This document shows positions 9,320 through 17,654 of a stretch of 64,000 bases of DNA, piece after piece. Positions within the stretch are counted from its first letter, which is position 1. The number at the start of each line of letters is the position of its first letter. Source of the stretch: Basilea psittacipulmonis DSM 24701. GTDB taxonomy: Bacteria; Pseudomonadota; Gammaproteobacteria; Burkholderiales; Burkholderiaceae_B. The notes under the pieces were generated by a model. It saw only the letters and a program-made list of their open reading frames with translations, ran no database searches and was not told the origin of the DNA. The position numbers and the translations under genes are program-made. The stretch is from the NCBI RefSeq assembly GCF_000743945.1, contig NZ_CP009238.1, positions 1,302,001 to 1,366,000 of the forward strand, read 5' to 3'.

Positions 9320-9844
9320 AACAATCCCTTAAAACTTAACCACTCATCAAACCCAAACATGACAGATTATAATCTGAAATGCCCTGATTCCTTTAGTATA
9401 AATGATTTCTTAGATAAATCTCTATAGTAACAACCTCATATTATATGATGTTGATAACACTTACTCAACTATTTAAACAATTTTTGTAACAAAAAACGAA
9501 TATCTTAGATGATTTTGTTTTAAAAATGGTTCTTTTTCATCAAGAATGATACAAATCATACAGTGGCTTTTCTTTTTCTTTTGATCTAAATTAATTTTAT
9601 TCATATATCACAACTGTTTTATTTAATTTTACTCATTTTGAAATTTTGTTTATTTCTCCACACTTGATCCCCACTTTTGATGCTCACCATTGTCTGGATG
9701 ATACGGACGATAACATTTACAGATGGATAATGAGGATATTTTGTTTTAAGGCGTGTGGCGGTTTTTAAGCGTTTAAGTGTGGGATATTTTTTTATTGAAG
9801 TTCTAGAAATTTAAGCGATACGATGTGCCAAAACTATTTAAATT
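9320..9844. other. AT-rich gap of 525 bp
   Basis: No gene or RNA is recognised. CAGATTATAATCTG at 9363-9376 is a perfect 14-bp palindrome 44 bases upstream of the lipoprotein start; it contains TATAAT on both strands, but no matching -35 is evident. The rest is very AT-rich and separates the lipoprotein gene from the accessory region. Confidence 0.4.
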
Positions 9845-10444
9845 TTAATCTATGTTGTAGCAATAATAGGCCTCTACATCATAATGAAAATCTTCAAACA
9901 AATCCACATCCGTAACACACTGACTATACATTTTAGATAATTGAACTCTTAACGCCCCGATGTTATGTATCCACTTCAAGCCATTTTTAATAAAATAACG
10001 CCCTCTATAGGCTTTCTCATCTTCAACCATCTCGTAACCTAGTTTAATGGCTAATTTCTCACTTTCCGTAAGCCTTAAAGCAAAGTATTTATGAGTATTG
10101 AAATAAGACCCAGCCTCTGACTGTTTCGACTCTTTTTTAATCAAATCGACGTTAGATTCTTGAGATAGCTTATCTGAACTTAAAGACGTTTTTTCATCTA
10201 AACCTATATCACCATTAAATGGTAAATTAATATAACCATCAGATAAATCTATAGAAGGTCTAAAAACTAGTCTTTTAGGTTTTTCAACCTGTTGACTGGA
10301 AAAAGAAAGATCGGAAATATAAGGATTTTCATGAATACCTGGATAGTCACGACTAGGTTTTTTATCGGTTTCAGGCGGATTTACGATAAGCCCCTGAACA
10401 TCACGGCTTAGCTGTAACCCAGAAAACGCAAAACGATTATTCAT
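9845..10444 (-). CDS. Hypothetical protein
   Basis: An unrecognised 199-residue protein. The first 110 residues are polar and Pro/Ser-rich and look disordered. The last 90 (from KYFALRLTESEKLAIKLGYEM to the C-terminus) look folded, with many Tyr, Trp and acidic residues. There is no signal peptide or membrane segment. It starts at an ATG with weak upstream AGG sequences. It lies on the same strand as the RecQ/DprA operon but is separated from it by 812 bases of repeats and hairpins, so co-transcription is uncertain. Confidence 0.55.
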   Translation of the reverse strand: MNNRFAFSGLQLSRDVQGLIVNPPETDKKPSRDYPGIHENPYISDLSFSSQQVEKPKRLVFRPSIDLSDGYINLPFNGDIGLDEKTSLSSDKLSQESNVDLIKKESKQSEAGSYFNTHKYFALRLTESEKLAIKLGYEMVEDEKAYRGRYFIKNGLKWIHNIGALRVQLSKMYSQCVTDVDLFEDFHYDVEAYYCYNID

Positions 10445-10500
10445 ATTACTTACCTACCCTAAAAAAACCAAAAGTATTTTTAACTACCTCAACAAAGCCC

Positions 10501-10870
10501 TGAATCCTTGCTTTCATCGTTATTGTGAATCTTTATTTCATCGTTTCGTTTTATTTACGAATTTGTGTGGTGGCAGAATCACAAGTGTTAGATGATTTTG
10601 CTTCATCGCTAACACAGGCATGGATCCTTGCTTTCATCGTTATTGTGAATCTTTATTTCATCGTTTCGTTTTATTTACGAATTTGTGTGGTGGCAGAATC
10701 ACAAGTGTTGGATGGTTTTGATTCATGGCTAAAACAGGCATGAATCCTTGCTTTCATTGTTATTGTGAATCTTTATTTCATCGTTTCGTTTTATTTACGA
10801 ATTTGTGTGGTGGCAGAATCACAGGTATTGGATGGTTTTGCTTCATCGCTAACACAGGCATGGATCTTTG
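10501..10870. repeat. 3 x 120 bp tandem repeat
   Basis: Three copies of exactly 120 bp begin at 10501, 10621 and 10741, with a 10-base start of a fourth at 10861. Each begins TG(A/G)ATCC and contains TTGTGTGGTGGCAGAATCAC and a variable GTT(A/G)GATG(A/G)TTTTG segment. Identity is very high, suggesting recent duplication. Because 120 is a multiple of three, plus-strand frames stay open through the array, but the repeat is not preceded by a convincing start signal. Confidence 0.9.
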
Positions 10871-11005
10871 TCTGATTTTTCTAATAAATTTAATAGGACA
10901 AAGACGCATTCGTAGGAATCGTAGCATTCATCAGCATTCCTACATCTTTTAAAAGGTACTCTTGAAAAGGGATAAATAAAAAAGTTACTCAAGTCAACAA
11001 GACTT

Positions 11006-11076
11006 TAAAAAAAAATGACCGTCTGCAAGAACATAACATCAATTAGACTTGATGAACGTTATACATATCGGTCATT
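11006..11076 (-). terminator. Large hairpin with T-tract, probable end of the RecQ/DprA transcript
   Basis: The outer stem is AATGACCG (11014-11021) with CGGTCATT (11069-11076). An inner stem of ATAAC and ATCAA pairs with TTGAT and GTTAT around the loop TTAGAC. On the minus strand the structure is followed by nine T (A-run at 11007-11015). It lies about 180 bases after the DprA-like stop codon. It could terminate that operon, or be the 3' end of a small RNA transcribed from the repeat-rich gap. Confidence 0.6.
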
Positions 11077-11213
11077 CGTTTATCTGAGTGTAAATGCAAT
11101 GCGTTGTTTATCGATGGTTAATGAATAATGCCATCAACGCTTTATGCAGTAAAAGACTTCAAGAAAGAACAGCTGTCACTTAAACAATCAATAGTCAACG
11201 ATCTTGATAATCA

Positions 11214-11245
11214 TTCTAAACCAGTTATCGTAGCTGGTTTTAGAA
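11214..11245 (-). other. Hairpin just downstream of the DprA-like gene
   Basis: TTCTAAACCAG (11214-11224) pairs with CTGGTTTTAGAA (11234-11245), with one extra T and a 9-base loop. It lies 12 bases after the DprA-like stop codon. No T-run follows on either strand, so it is more likely a 3'-UTR stability structure or a weak transcription end than a complete terminator. Confidence 0.5.
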
Positions 11246-11256
11246 AGATCATTAAC

Positions 11257-13077
11257 TTATTCATCTATTTTAAGCGTCAATTGCTCAAACTCTTGATTTA
11301 CTTGGTTCTTTACATTGCCTTCTTTTTTTCGATCACTCTGTTTCTTACTCGCTTGAGATTTTCGTTTTTCTTTTTTGATCTTTTTTGCGTCTTCCAAAAT
11401 CATTGCTTGTCCCTGAACGGTCAGTTCTAAACTCCCTTCTCCCGCTGCTTGCTCAGCCAGTCCAGCATTCACCGAATCTGCCTTTTGCTCCTGCTCACTC
11501 TGTTCAGCATTCTCCCGATCCACTTCTTGCTCTTGAACATTCGACGTTAAATTCGCTTTTTCCGCTGCTTGCTCAGCCAGTCTTGCATTCACCGAATCTG
11601 CCTTTTGTTTCTGCTCACTCTGTTCGGCATTCTCCCGATCCACTTCTTGCTCTTGAACATTCGACGTTAAATTCACTTCTTCCGTTGCTTGTTCAGCCAG
11701 TCCTGCATTCACTGATTCTGCCTTTTGCTCCTGCTCACTCTGTTCGGCATTCTCCTTATCCATCGTTTGTTCCTGAGAGAACAGTTCTAAATTCTCTTCT
11801 TCCTCTGCTTGCCCCTGCCGATCCTCTTCTGAATTGATTAGATCTTTAACCGCTTTTTCTTTTTTTAAAAGTTCATCATATTTCTTACGAATTAACTCAT
11901 ATTTTTTAATGTTCGTAAATTCTTTTTCAACCATTTCTCCTTTATCTTTAGCTTGATAGGTTTCGCTCACATTAGGCTCATTCTCGTATAGTTTGAGAAG
12001 TCCTTCTAAATCACTAAGGTTTTTCAATGCCTTATATTGAATTTTTTTATCATAAACATAAAAGAATTTAACGGATTTACCTCTCATTAGCAGTTGAATC
12101 GTATTTCTTAACGTGCCACTACTAACTTGGAAGTGTCCAAAACGTTTATTTTTACTAACAGGATGAAAAATGGCCAAACCATAATCAGCCAAATTACCCA
12201 TCACTCTGTCTTTTTCCATCTGTTGTTCTTGAGGTTTTTTATTCGAGTCACTCACAGAAATCGACGTATATTTCCATTCATCAGGTATTTCAACCCTTGG
12301 ATACTTTCCAATCGTATAGATATGTACGTGTGGATATAAAAGATTCAATCTGTAATAATCTATAATTACCTTGTCTATACCTTTATCAGAATCCCCTATC
12401 AAGATTTGAAATCCAGCCTCTGAAATTTTTTTCAAAGAATGCTGAATTTCTTCAGGTATCTTACTAAAACTTCTTGAACCAGAAATAAAGACAGATTTTC
12501 TAGAATCACTTGACGATAAGTCCTTTTCAAGCTGATTATCCAACTCATCATTTTTTGAACGCACTACCATAGCCTTAGATTTAATCCTGTTTGAGACAAT
12601 TAAAAGTTCTTTATTTTCAATTTTATCACTGACTAGACGTTTTCTTAGTAACTCATCCAAACTTCTATCGGCTATTAAAATACTAGGTGGACTATGTTTT
12701 TTGAGTGCCCGCAAACTTTCGATCACTGGAACATGCTCGTTCAATAATGTTTCATGACCACAAAGAAAAATAAAAGGAATCTGTGGCAACAAACGATGAC
12801 TGATCGCAGACGGGAGTGTTAAATATGGCTCAAATTTAATCTGAACACCGCGTCGATTCAATTTCTCCAGCTCATTTCCCAATCGAAACGCTTGTCCATT
12901 TAGGTAATGTAGCTTATTAATCAACTCATCAGAAATATATTCATTCCAACGATCTGCTTGAACATCGCCCGCATCAACCAGCTTTCCCAACTCCACACAT
13001 TCTTGCTGAGAAAGTGGTTGATCCAGCAAATCACTAAACCAAGCAATCAATTGTTTTTCATTACTACTTAAATTCAT
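11257..13077 (-). CDS. DprA/SLOG-like protein with C-terminal 40-residue repeats
   Basis: A 606-residue protein starting at an ATG one base after the stop of the RecQ-PRTase gene, so the pair is translationally coupled. Residues about 60-165 resemble a degenerate DprA/Smf region (LGNELEKLNRRGV, PFIFLCGHETLLN). Residues about 195-345 are a SLOG-type Rossmann domain like DUF2493/YspA proteins: FISGSRSFSKIP, LIGDSDKGIDKVI, then MEKDRVMGNLADYGLAIF and SSGTLRNTIQLLMRGKSV. Such folds bind nucleotides or ssDNA. Residues about 380-440 are a charged helix. Residues about 438-555 are three imperfect 40-residue Glu/Gln/Ala repeats, followed by a Lys-rich tail at 565-590. Its role is inferred to be sensor or antitoxin-like partner of the upstream protein. 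Confidence 0.7.
   Translation of the reverse strand: MNLSSNEKQLIAWFSDLLDQPLSQQECVELGKLVDAGDVQADRWNEYISDELINKLHYLNGQAFRLGNELEKLNRRGVQIKFEPYLTLPSAISHRLLPQIPFIFLCGHETLLNEHVPVIESLRALKKHSPPSILIADRSLDELLRKRLVSDKIENKELLIVSNRIKSKAMVVRSKNDELDNQLEKDLSSSDSRKSVFISGSRSFSKIPEEIQHSLKKISEAGFQILIGDSDKGIDKVIIDYYRLNLLYPHVHIYTIGKYPRVEIPDEWKYTSISVSDSNKKPQEQQMEKDRVMGNLADYGLAIFHPVSKNKRFGHFQVSSGTLRNTIQLLMRGKSVKFFYVYDKKIQYKALKNLSDLEGLLKLYENEPNVSETYQAKDKGEMVEKEFTNIKKYELIRKKYDELLKKEKAVKDLINSEEDRQGQAEEEENLELFSQEQTMDKENAEQSEQEQKAESVNAGLAEQATEEVNLTSNVQEQEVDRENAEQSEQKQKADSVNARLAEQAAEKANLTSNVQEQEVDRENAEQSEQEQKADSVNAGLAEQAAGEGSLELTVQGQAMILEDAKKIKKEKRKSQASKKQSDRKKEGNVKNQVNQEFEQLTLKIDE
11413..11766 (-). repeat. In-gene 120 bp repeats of the DprA-like gene
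   Basis: Three near-identical 120-bp units encode the 40-residue repeat containing VDRENAEQSEQ and LAEQAAE. Differences are mostly single substitutions. The period equals that of the non-coding array at 10501-10870, but the sequences are unrelated. Copy-number change would keep the reading frame and lengthen or shorten a predicted coiled coil. Confidence 0.85.
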
Positions 13078-13078
13078 A

Positions 13079-15205
13079 CTAATCTGCCGATCCTGTTTGT
13101 ACCAAAGCAAACGGATAAACCGCCTTTGCTCCATTACGCAATAATAACTCAGAAGCAACAGTAAAGGTCCATCTAGAGTCAACCATATCGTCAACCAATA
13201 AAATTATACTGTCTTTTATATAACGTGGATCGCACCCAAGTGAATCTCTTACATTTGATTCCTGCAATACACTATTTGATTGAGTTTTTTGTTCATGCGA
13301 GGGTTTGGTTTTAAACAGTGCTTGAGGCACAAATCTTAAACCGAGTGCATCCGATAACCGATGTGCAAAGTCTGGTACCAACTCAGGTCGATTCAAGCTC
13401 GGAATCGCTACCACGGTATCAATTCCCAATCCTGCAACTTCATCTTTAAGTAATGCCACAGATTCTGCGAGCAACTCATCCGAAAAACGATTATCTATAT
13501 ACTTTCCTGCTTTAACCTTCTGACCAAGTAATGAGTAGTACATATCTGTTAAAACCCATCCTTCCTGCATTCGGAGTTTAACAGGAATATTACTGCGATC
13601 TGCAAATTTTATTCTTGGCGAAATTTTTCCAGTCGTACATTTAAGGAATTCATCCACTTTTCGAATATCATTTTCTAAAATATTCATTGTTGAAAACAAC
13701 TCTTTTCCTTGGCAAACAGCACATACACCGCAAGTTTCATATCCATCAGGAGCATCCAATTCTTTGGCAACCGCTTGCATTAGACACTCTTTTTTCGTAC
13801 TGTATTCTTTCAGTGCTTTATATTCATTTTGTTTAGATTCACGTAAACGCTGTTGTTTTTCAGCTTCTTGGGCAATATTAAAATTATTCATTAAATTTTT
13901 TCTATAAATACTATTCTCTTTATAGATATAACGATGAGTCTCCAAATACTTTAAAGAAGAACCTATTATCCCCGTTTTTAAATTCATCTTTTCCATGATT
14001 TCAGTTTGTTTTACACCATTCTTAGCCAAAGAAATGATTTCATCCAACCCTTGAGGAGAAGCTAATGATCCTTTATTAAAAAAATCAATAATTTCATCAT
14101 CTTCAGATCCATGAAGCAATACGGCATAAGACAGCTTGCCATCGCGACCTGCACGACCAATTTGTTGATAATAGGCAATCAAGTTTTGAGGTAGCTGATA
14201 ATGTATGACAAATCGAACATCGTGTTTATCATACCCCATCCCTAGTTTGGTCGTCGCCACCAACACGTTAATTTCATTACGGTAAAATTTATCAAGATAA
14301 CTGGCACTTTCTTCCTTATCCAGTGATCCGTGGTATTCTTCTGCAAGAATATGATTTTCTTTTAACAAACTAGCAATACGGTGACACTCACGGGTGGTCA
14401 AACAATAAACAATCCCCTGAAGACCATGCAGTTTTCCACCTGGTGATAAAACAGATAGCAACCATGCCATTCTTTCTGAAAAGTTTTGGCTAGGATTAAT
14501 CTGAATCGCTAAATTTTTCTTTACCAAAGGACCTTTGAATACCTGCGTATCCTCACCTAGCTGTTGTCGAATATCTTTAATCACGCGTTCATTCGCAGTG
14601 GCAGTCGTGCCTAAAATAGCTACATTAGCGGGTAAATTTTGAAGCAAATAAAGAATACGCTGATAATCTGGTCGAAAATCATGCCCCCATTCTGAAATAC
14701 AATGTGCCTCATCCACCACAATTAATTCAAGTGTGGTAATCTGCTCCAATTTTTTCATAAAAGTGGCATTAGATAGGCGTTCAGGCGAGACAATCAAGGC
14801 ATCGATATTATGCAGATTCGCATAAATAGCATTTTCTTCATCTTTTGATTTCTCACTATTTATCGTTACTGCATTCACCCCCAACTTTTGTGCTGCTTCT
14901 ACTTGGTTATTCATCAATGCCAAAAGTGGACTAATAATCAAAGTAGTAGGGCCACTTGTGCTGTATAAACTTCTAAATATATTCGGTACATTGGGCGGTA
15001 TGGGGGATGATGGTTTTTTTAATAATTTAGTAGCGATAAAATAAACCAGCGATTTTCCCCACCCTGTTTTTTGAACAACCAGTGTTTTTTGTTTTTTAAC
15101 GACAGACACAATCGCTTCCAGTTGATCGTCTCTGAACGTCGCATTTTCCCCGTATGCAGATTTTAAAATTTTCATTGCTTCTAATTCAATTTTTTGTTGA
15201 TCCAT
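13079..15205 (-). CDS. RecQ helicase fused to a phosphoribosyltransferase domain
   Basis: A 708-residue fusion; the ATG at 15205 is chosen because GAGGAA lies six bases before it, while an upstream in-frame TTG at 15223 has no such signal. Residues 1 to about 500 are a RecQ-family superfamily 2 helicase: GWGKS at 48-52, DEAH at 165-168, GTTATAN near 199, YHGSLDKEE near 291, and GMGYD plus QQIGRAGRDG near 322-356. Four Cys in ECLMQ...CGVCAVC (about 473-498) form the RecQ zinc site. Residues about 540-708 are a PRTase fold of ComF type with the PRPP-binding loop ILLVDDMVDS at 668-677. The housekeeping RecQ with HRDC domain is different. It likely unwinds DNA and signals or acts through the PRTase with the DprA-like partner. 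Confidence 0.85.
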   Translation of the reverse strand: MDQQKIELEAMKILKSAYGENATFRDDQLEAIVSVVKKQKTLVVQKTGWGKSLVYFIATKLLKKPSSPIPPNVPNIFRSLYSTSGPTTLIISPLLALMNNQVEAAQKLGVNAVTINSEKSKDEENAIYANLHNIDALIVSPERLSNATFMKKLEQITTLELIVVDEAHCISEWGHDFRPDYQRILYLLQNLPANVAILGTTATANERVIKDIRQQLGEDTQVFKGPLVKKNLAIQINPSQNFSERMAWLLSVLSPGGKLHGLQGIVYCLTTRECHRIASLLKENHILAEEYHGSLDKEESASYLDKFYRNEINVLVATTKLGMGYDKHDVRFVIHYQLPQNLIAYYQQIGRAGRDGKLSYAVLLHGSEDDEIIDFFNKGSLASPQGLDEIISLAKNGVKQTEIMEKMNLKTGIIGSSLKYLETHRYIYKENSIYRKNLMNNFNIAQEAEKQQRLRESKQNEYKALKEYSTKKECLMQAVAKELDAPDGYETCGVCAVCQGKELFSTMNILENDIRKVDEFLKCTTGKISPRIKFADRSNIPVKLRMQEGWVLTDMYYSLLGQKVKAGKYIDNRFSDELLAESVALLKDEVAGLGIDTVVAIPSLNRPELVPDFAHRLSDALGLRFVPQALFKTKPSHEQKTQSNSVLQESNVRDSLGCDPRYIKDSIILLVDDMVDSRWTFTVASELLLRNGAKAVYPFALVQTGSAD

Positions 15206-15231
15206 TGCTTGTTCCTCATTCAAAACTTATA

Positions 15232-15247
15232 TTGATAAATTTATCAA
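15232..15247. promoter_or_regulatory. Candidate operator palindrome upstream of RecQ-PRTase
   Basis: TTGATAAATTTATCAA is a perfect 16-bp palindrome 27-42 bases upstream of the RecQ-PRTase ATG. A second perfect 12-bp palindrome TACAAATTTGTA is centred 38 bp farther upstream. The size and place suit a dimeric repressor site, but AT-rich DNA makes palindromes by chance and no repressor gene is adjacent. Confidence 0.35.
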
Positions 15248-15528
15248 CAACTATTCAATTAATGGATTTTTTACAAATTTGTATTATTCAAAAAAACAAC
15301 ACTTTATATAAACATCTTTCTCATTTAGTTTTATAAAGTCCTCAATCCACACTAAACACTAACTTTGACCATCCACATTCCACTACCAATCATCTCTTTT
15401 TCATTAGTTAGACATGATTCACATTACTTTAACCCCCTCTCCATGAAACTCTAATATCCACCCAGATCACTGATTTTATAAGCCTCTTGTACATTTAGTT
15501 TTTTGTTTTGACAGAGATAACAATGCAT

Positions 15529-15566
15529 AAAAAAAACTCCCATCATCTCTCACAGACAATGGGAGT
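15529..15566 (-). terminator. Rho-independent terminator of dld
   Basis: ACTCCCAT (15536-15543) pairs with ATGGGAGT (15559-15566) around a 15-base loop. On the minus strand it is followed by eight T. It begins 26 bases after the dld stop codon and separates dld from the RecQ operon downstream. Confidence 0.88.
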
Positions 15567-15591
15567 GCTAGGTAGAAAACGGATGACAGTT

Positions 15592-17319
15592 TTATTTCAT
15601 GCCTGAAAATAAGCCATCATGTTCCTCGCCACAATCACACCAGTTTTTCAGACGTGATGTTTTACCAATCCCCGGGTTAAATGAGTTGGTCGGATCGTTT
15701 TCACGATAGAAGTTTTTAAGCTCTTCTTTGGCTTGATACAAATGCCCTACATTATGTTCTGCAGGATATTGGGCCCCACGTTGGTCAAAAAGCGGGAATA
15801 ACGCCATTTTTGCTTCCATCGGATCCACACCCGGTTTAACAATATAATCTTGGTGCATCACATGACAAAAGAAATGCCCGCAATAAAGTTTAGACACAAA
15901 TAGTTTATCTAACTCTGGTGGCAAGACCTCGAACCAATCTTCGTCATTACGTCTTAACGCGACATCAAAGGCAATAATACCGCCAGATTGTTTACCCAGT
16001 GCCACTTGATAACGTTTCGCAGCACCTGCAGCAGCAAAACGATGCAAAATCGCCATTTCACCTTCTTCTGGCGTGCAAGCGTGACAAGCCCCTTCGTGCT
16101 CTTTGAAGAATTCATCAAAATACTGTTGGGCCTCGTCCACACCATCATCCGCCATTTTCAAAATCAAATGATGTTCGTATTTTTTATTAAAATCCAACAT
16201 AAACTTAGGTAAATGGCTAGGCAACAGGTTCATGAAAAACTGAATCACTAAGTCTGACGTACCTTTTGGCAAGAAAGAAAAGCGATTTAACACGCGATCT
16301 ACACTACTTTTGAACGAGAAAAACTTGGGAATATACTTAGAACCCACGCTTTTAATCACACGCACTGTATCGCGTCCGTATTTTTCAGAAACCGTAAAAT
16401 AGTCTCGATGAATATACTCGCCTGAAACGGGAAGTTCTTTGAAATGACTCAAAATATGGCGACGGATTTTAGATAGATTTTTCGTTTCATTCGTCGCAAT
16501 ATAGAAAACTTTTTCACGTTTTGGTTTTTCAAATGTATCGACTCTAACCGCAAAAACCACCAAACGACCAGCAGACCCCGAGGCACCGTATAAACGTCGT
16601 CCGTCATTATTAAAACGTGCGGGTGTATCTGCGTCCACATCTCTAATTCTTTCTTGGTACTCGTGATCGGAAGCGACTTTGCTTGGATCATTAATCACAT
16701 CATCAGACGTAAAATCTCTGTTTTGTAATCGTGTCAAAATCGTTTCAGGATCGTCTCCCAAATTCACACCCAATTCATTGTGCAATCTCAACACACCGTC
16801 TTCATGCAGTTTGGCATAAATCGCTAACTGAGTATAAGCAGGTCCGCGATGAATCAATGCACCACCCGAGTTATTGCAAATCCCACCCACTACTGAGGCA
16901 CCAATACATGAAGAGCCAATCACAGAGTGGGGTTCGCGGTTATGTTTTCTCAATTCATCTTCTAATTCAAATAAATTCGCACCTGGCAAAGCGATCGCTT
17001 GGCTTTCATCATTAATAAGAAAAATACCTTTGACACGTCTATTCGACATGATAACAACGGGACGATCATAATCACCATCTGGTGTAGAACCGCCTGTTAA
17101 GCCAGTATTAGAGGCTTGGTTAATAAGAATAAGATCATGCTTGACGCAAGCCTGAGCAATTTTCCACATCTCCAACAAGGTAGCTGGCTGAACCACTACC
17201 AAAGCACTACCTGAACCGAATCTAAACCCTTTGGTAAAACGTTCCATCTTGCGGGGATCGGTAATGGTATGCTCCACCCCTACTATTTGTCTTGCTTCTT
17301 GAATAAACGGATGCGACAT
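15592..17319 (-). CDS. dld: Quinone-dependent D-lactate dehydrogenase
   Basis: Peripheral membrane flavoenzyme that oxidises D-lactate to pyruvate and passes electrons to the quinone pool. Its 575 residues match the respiratory Dld family (E. coli 571). The FAD-binding PCMH region shows NQASNTGLTGGSTPDG near residue 67 and GSSCIGASVVGGICNNSGGALI near 135-155. The C-terminal membrane-binding and cap region ends in FNPGIGKTSR, followed by a CDCGEEHD tail. Monocistronic, with its own terminator. Confidence 0.96.
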   Translation of the reverse strand: MSHPFIQEARQIVGVEHTITDPRKMERFTKGFRFGSGSALVVVQPATLLEMWKIAQACVKHDLILINQASNTGLTGGSTPDGDYDRPVVIMSNRRVKGIFLINDESQAIALPGANLFELEDELRKHNREPHSVIGSSCIGASVVGGICNNSGGALIHRGPAYTQLAIYAKLHEDGVLRLHNELGVNLGDDPETILTRLQNRDFTSDDVINDPSKVASDHEYQERIRDVDADTPARFNNDGRRLYGASGSAGRLVVFAVRVDTFEKPKREKVFYIATNETKNLSKIRRHILSHFKELPVSGEYIHRDYFTVSEKYGRDTVRVIKSVGSKYIPKFFSFKSSVDRVLNRFSFLPKGTSDLVIQFFMNLLPSHLPKFMLDFNKKYEHHLILKMADDGVDEAQQYFDEFFKEHEGACHACTPEEGEMAILHRFAAAGAAKRYQVALGKQSGGIIAFDVALRRNDEDWFEVLPPELDKLFVSKLYCGHFFCHVMHQDYIVKPGVDPMEAKMALFPLFDQRGAQYPAEHNVGHLYQAKEELKNFYRENDPTNSFNPGIGKTSRLKNWCDCGEEHDGLFSGMK

Positions 17320-17654
17320 AAAACATTCCTATTGAGAAAAACAACTAAAAACGAATATTTTACATTCTTTTTTAAGCATTCGTTGCTGATTAATGATTCT
17401 TATAAAACGTTATTTTTACTGATTAATCAATATTTTTGATAGATTGATCAAAGCATTCATTAACACATCATTAACGTTCTTTTTTACCCTTAACAAATAA
17501 GTATTATTTCCCTGTTCCAAAACGACTTTTATCGTTAAAAACTAATCATCTTTACCCCCCTCCAACCCCGATTCTAGCTAGCGACACAGCCTCCTCATCA
17601 CGCCTATCTGTCATCTATACCGACAAATTATCACGAAAAGAATCTTTTAAGAGG
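17320..17654. other. Gap of 335 bp, nothing recognised
   Basis: AT-rich gap between the ComEA-like gene and dld, both on the minus strand. It presumably holds the dld promoter, but no convincing -35/-10 pair, hairpin or repeat is seen. Confidence 0.4.

Larger units (their letters stand above)
10445..11256. other. Gap of 812 bp with repeats and hairpins
   Basis: Non-coding stretch between the orphan gene and the DprA-like gene. It holds the 3 x 120 bp array (10501-10870), an 8-bp stem GTAGGAAT/ATTCCTAC (10912-10943), a large hairpin with a T-tract on the minus strand (11006-11076) and a hairpin just after the DprA-like stop (11214-11245). Plus-strand reading frames here are only the translated repeat and show no coding signs. 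Confidence 0.55.
15206..15591. other. Leader and promoter region of the RecQ/DprA operon
   Basis: A 386-bp AT-rich gap between the dld stop and the RecQ-PRTase start, both genes on the minus strand. It contains three palindromes (TTGATAAATTTATCAA at 15232-15247, TACAAATTTGTA at 15272-15283, TTTATATAAA near 15303) in the upstream region of the RecQ operon, and the terminator listed at 15529-15566, which lies 3' of dld. No gene is seen. Confidence 0.5.

Noticed and set aside
10525..10952. Plus-strand open frames over the 120-bp array
   Set aside because: They exist only because the period is a multiple of three; the frames have no ribosome binding site and the protein would be a simple translated repeat.
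11385..11837. 150-codon plus-strand frame
   Set aside because: It is antisense to the repeat part of the DprA-like gene, which has clear domains upstream in its own frame.
13078..13194. Longer N-terminus for the DprA-like protein
   Set aside because: It would overlap the end of the RecQ-PRTase gene in another frame and add residues rich in Leu with no family match; the ATG right after the stop is more natural.
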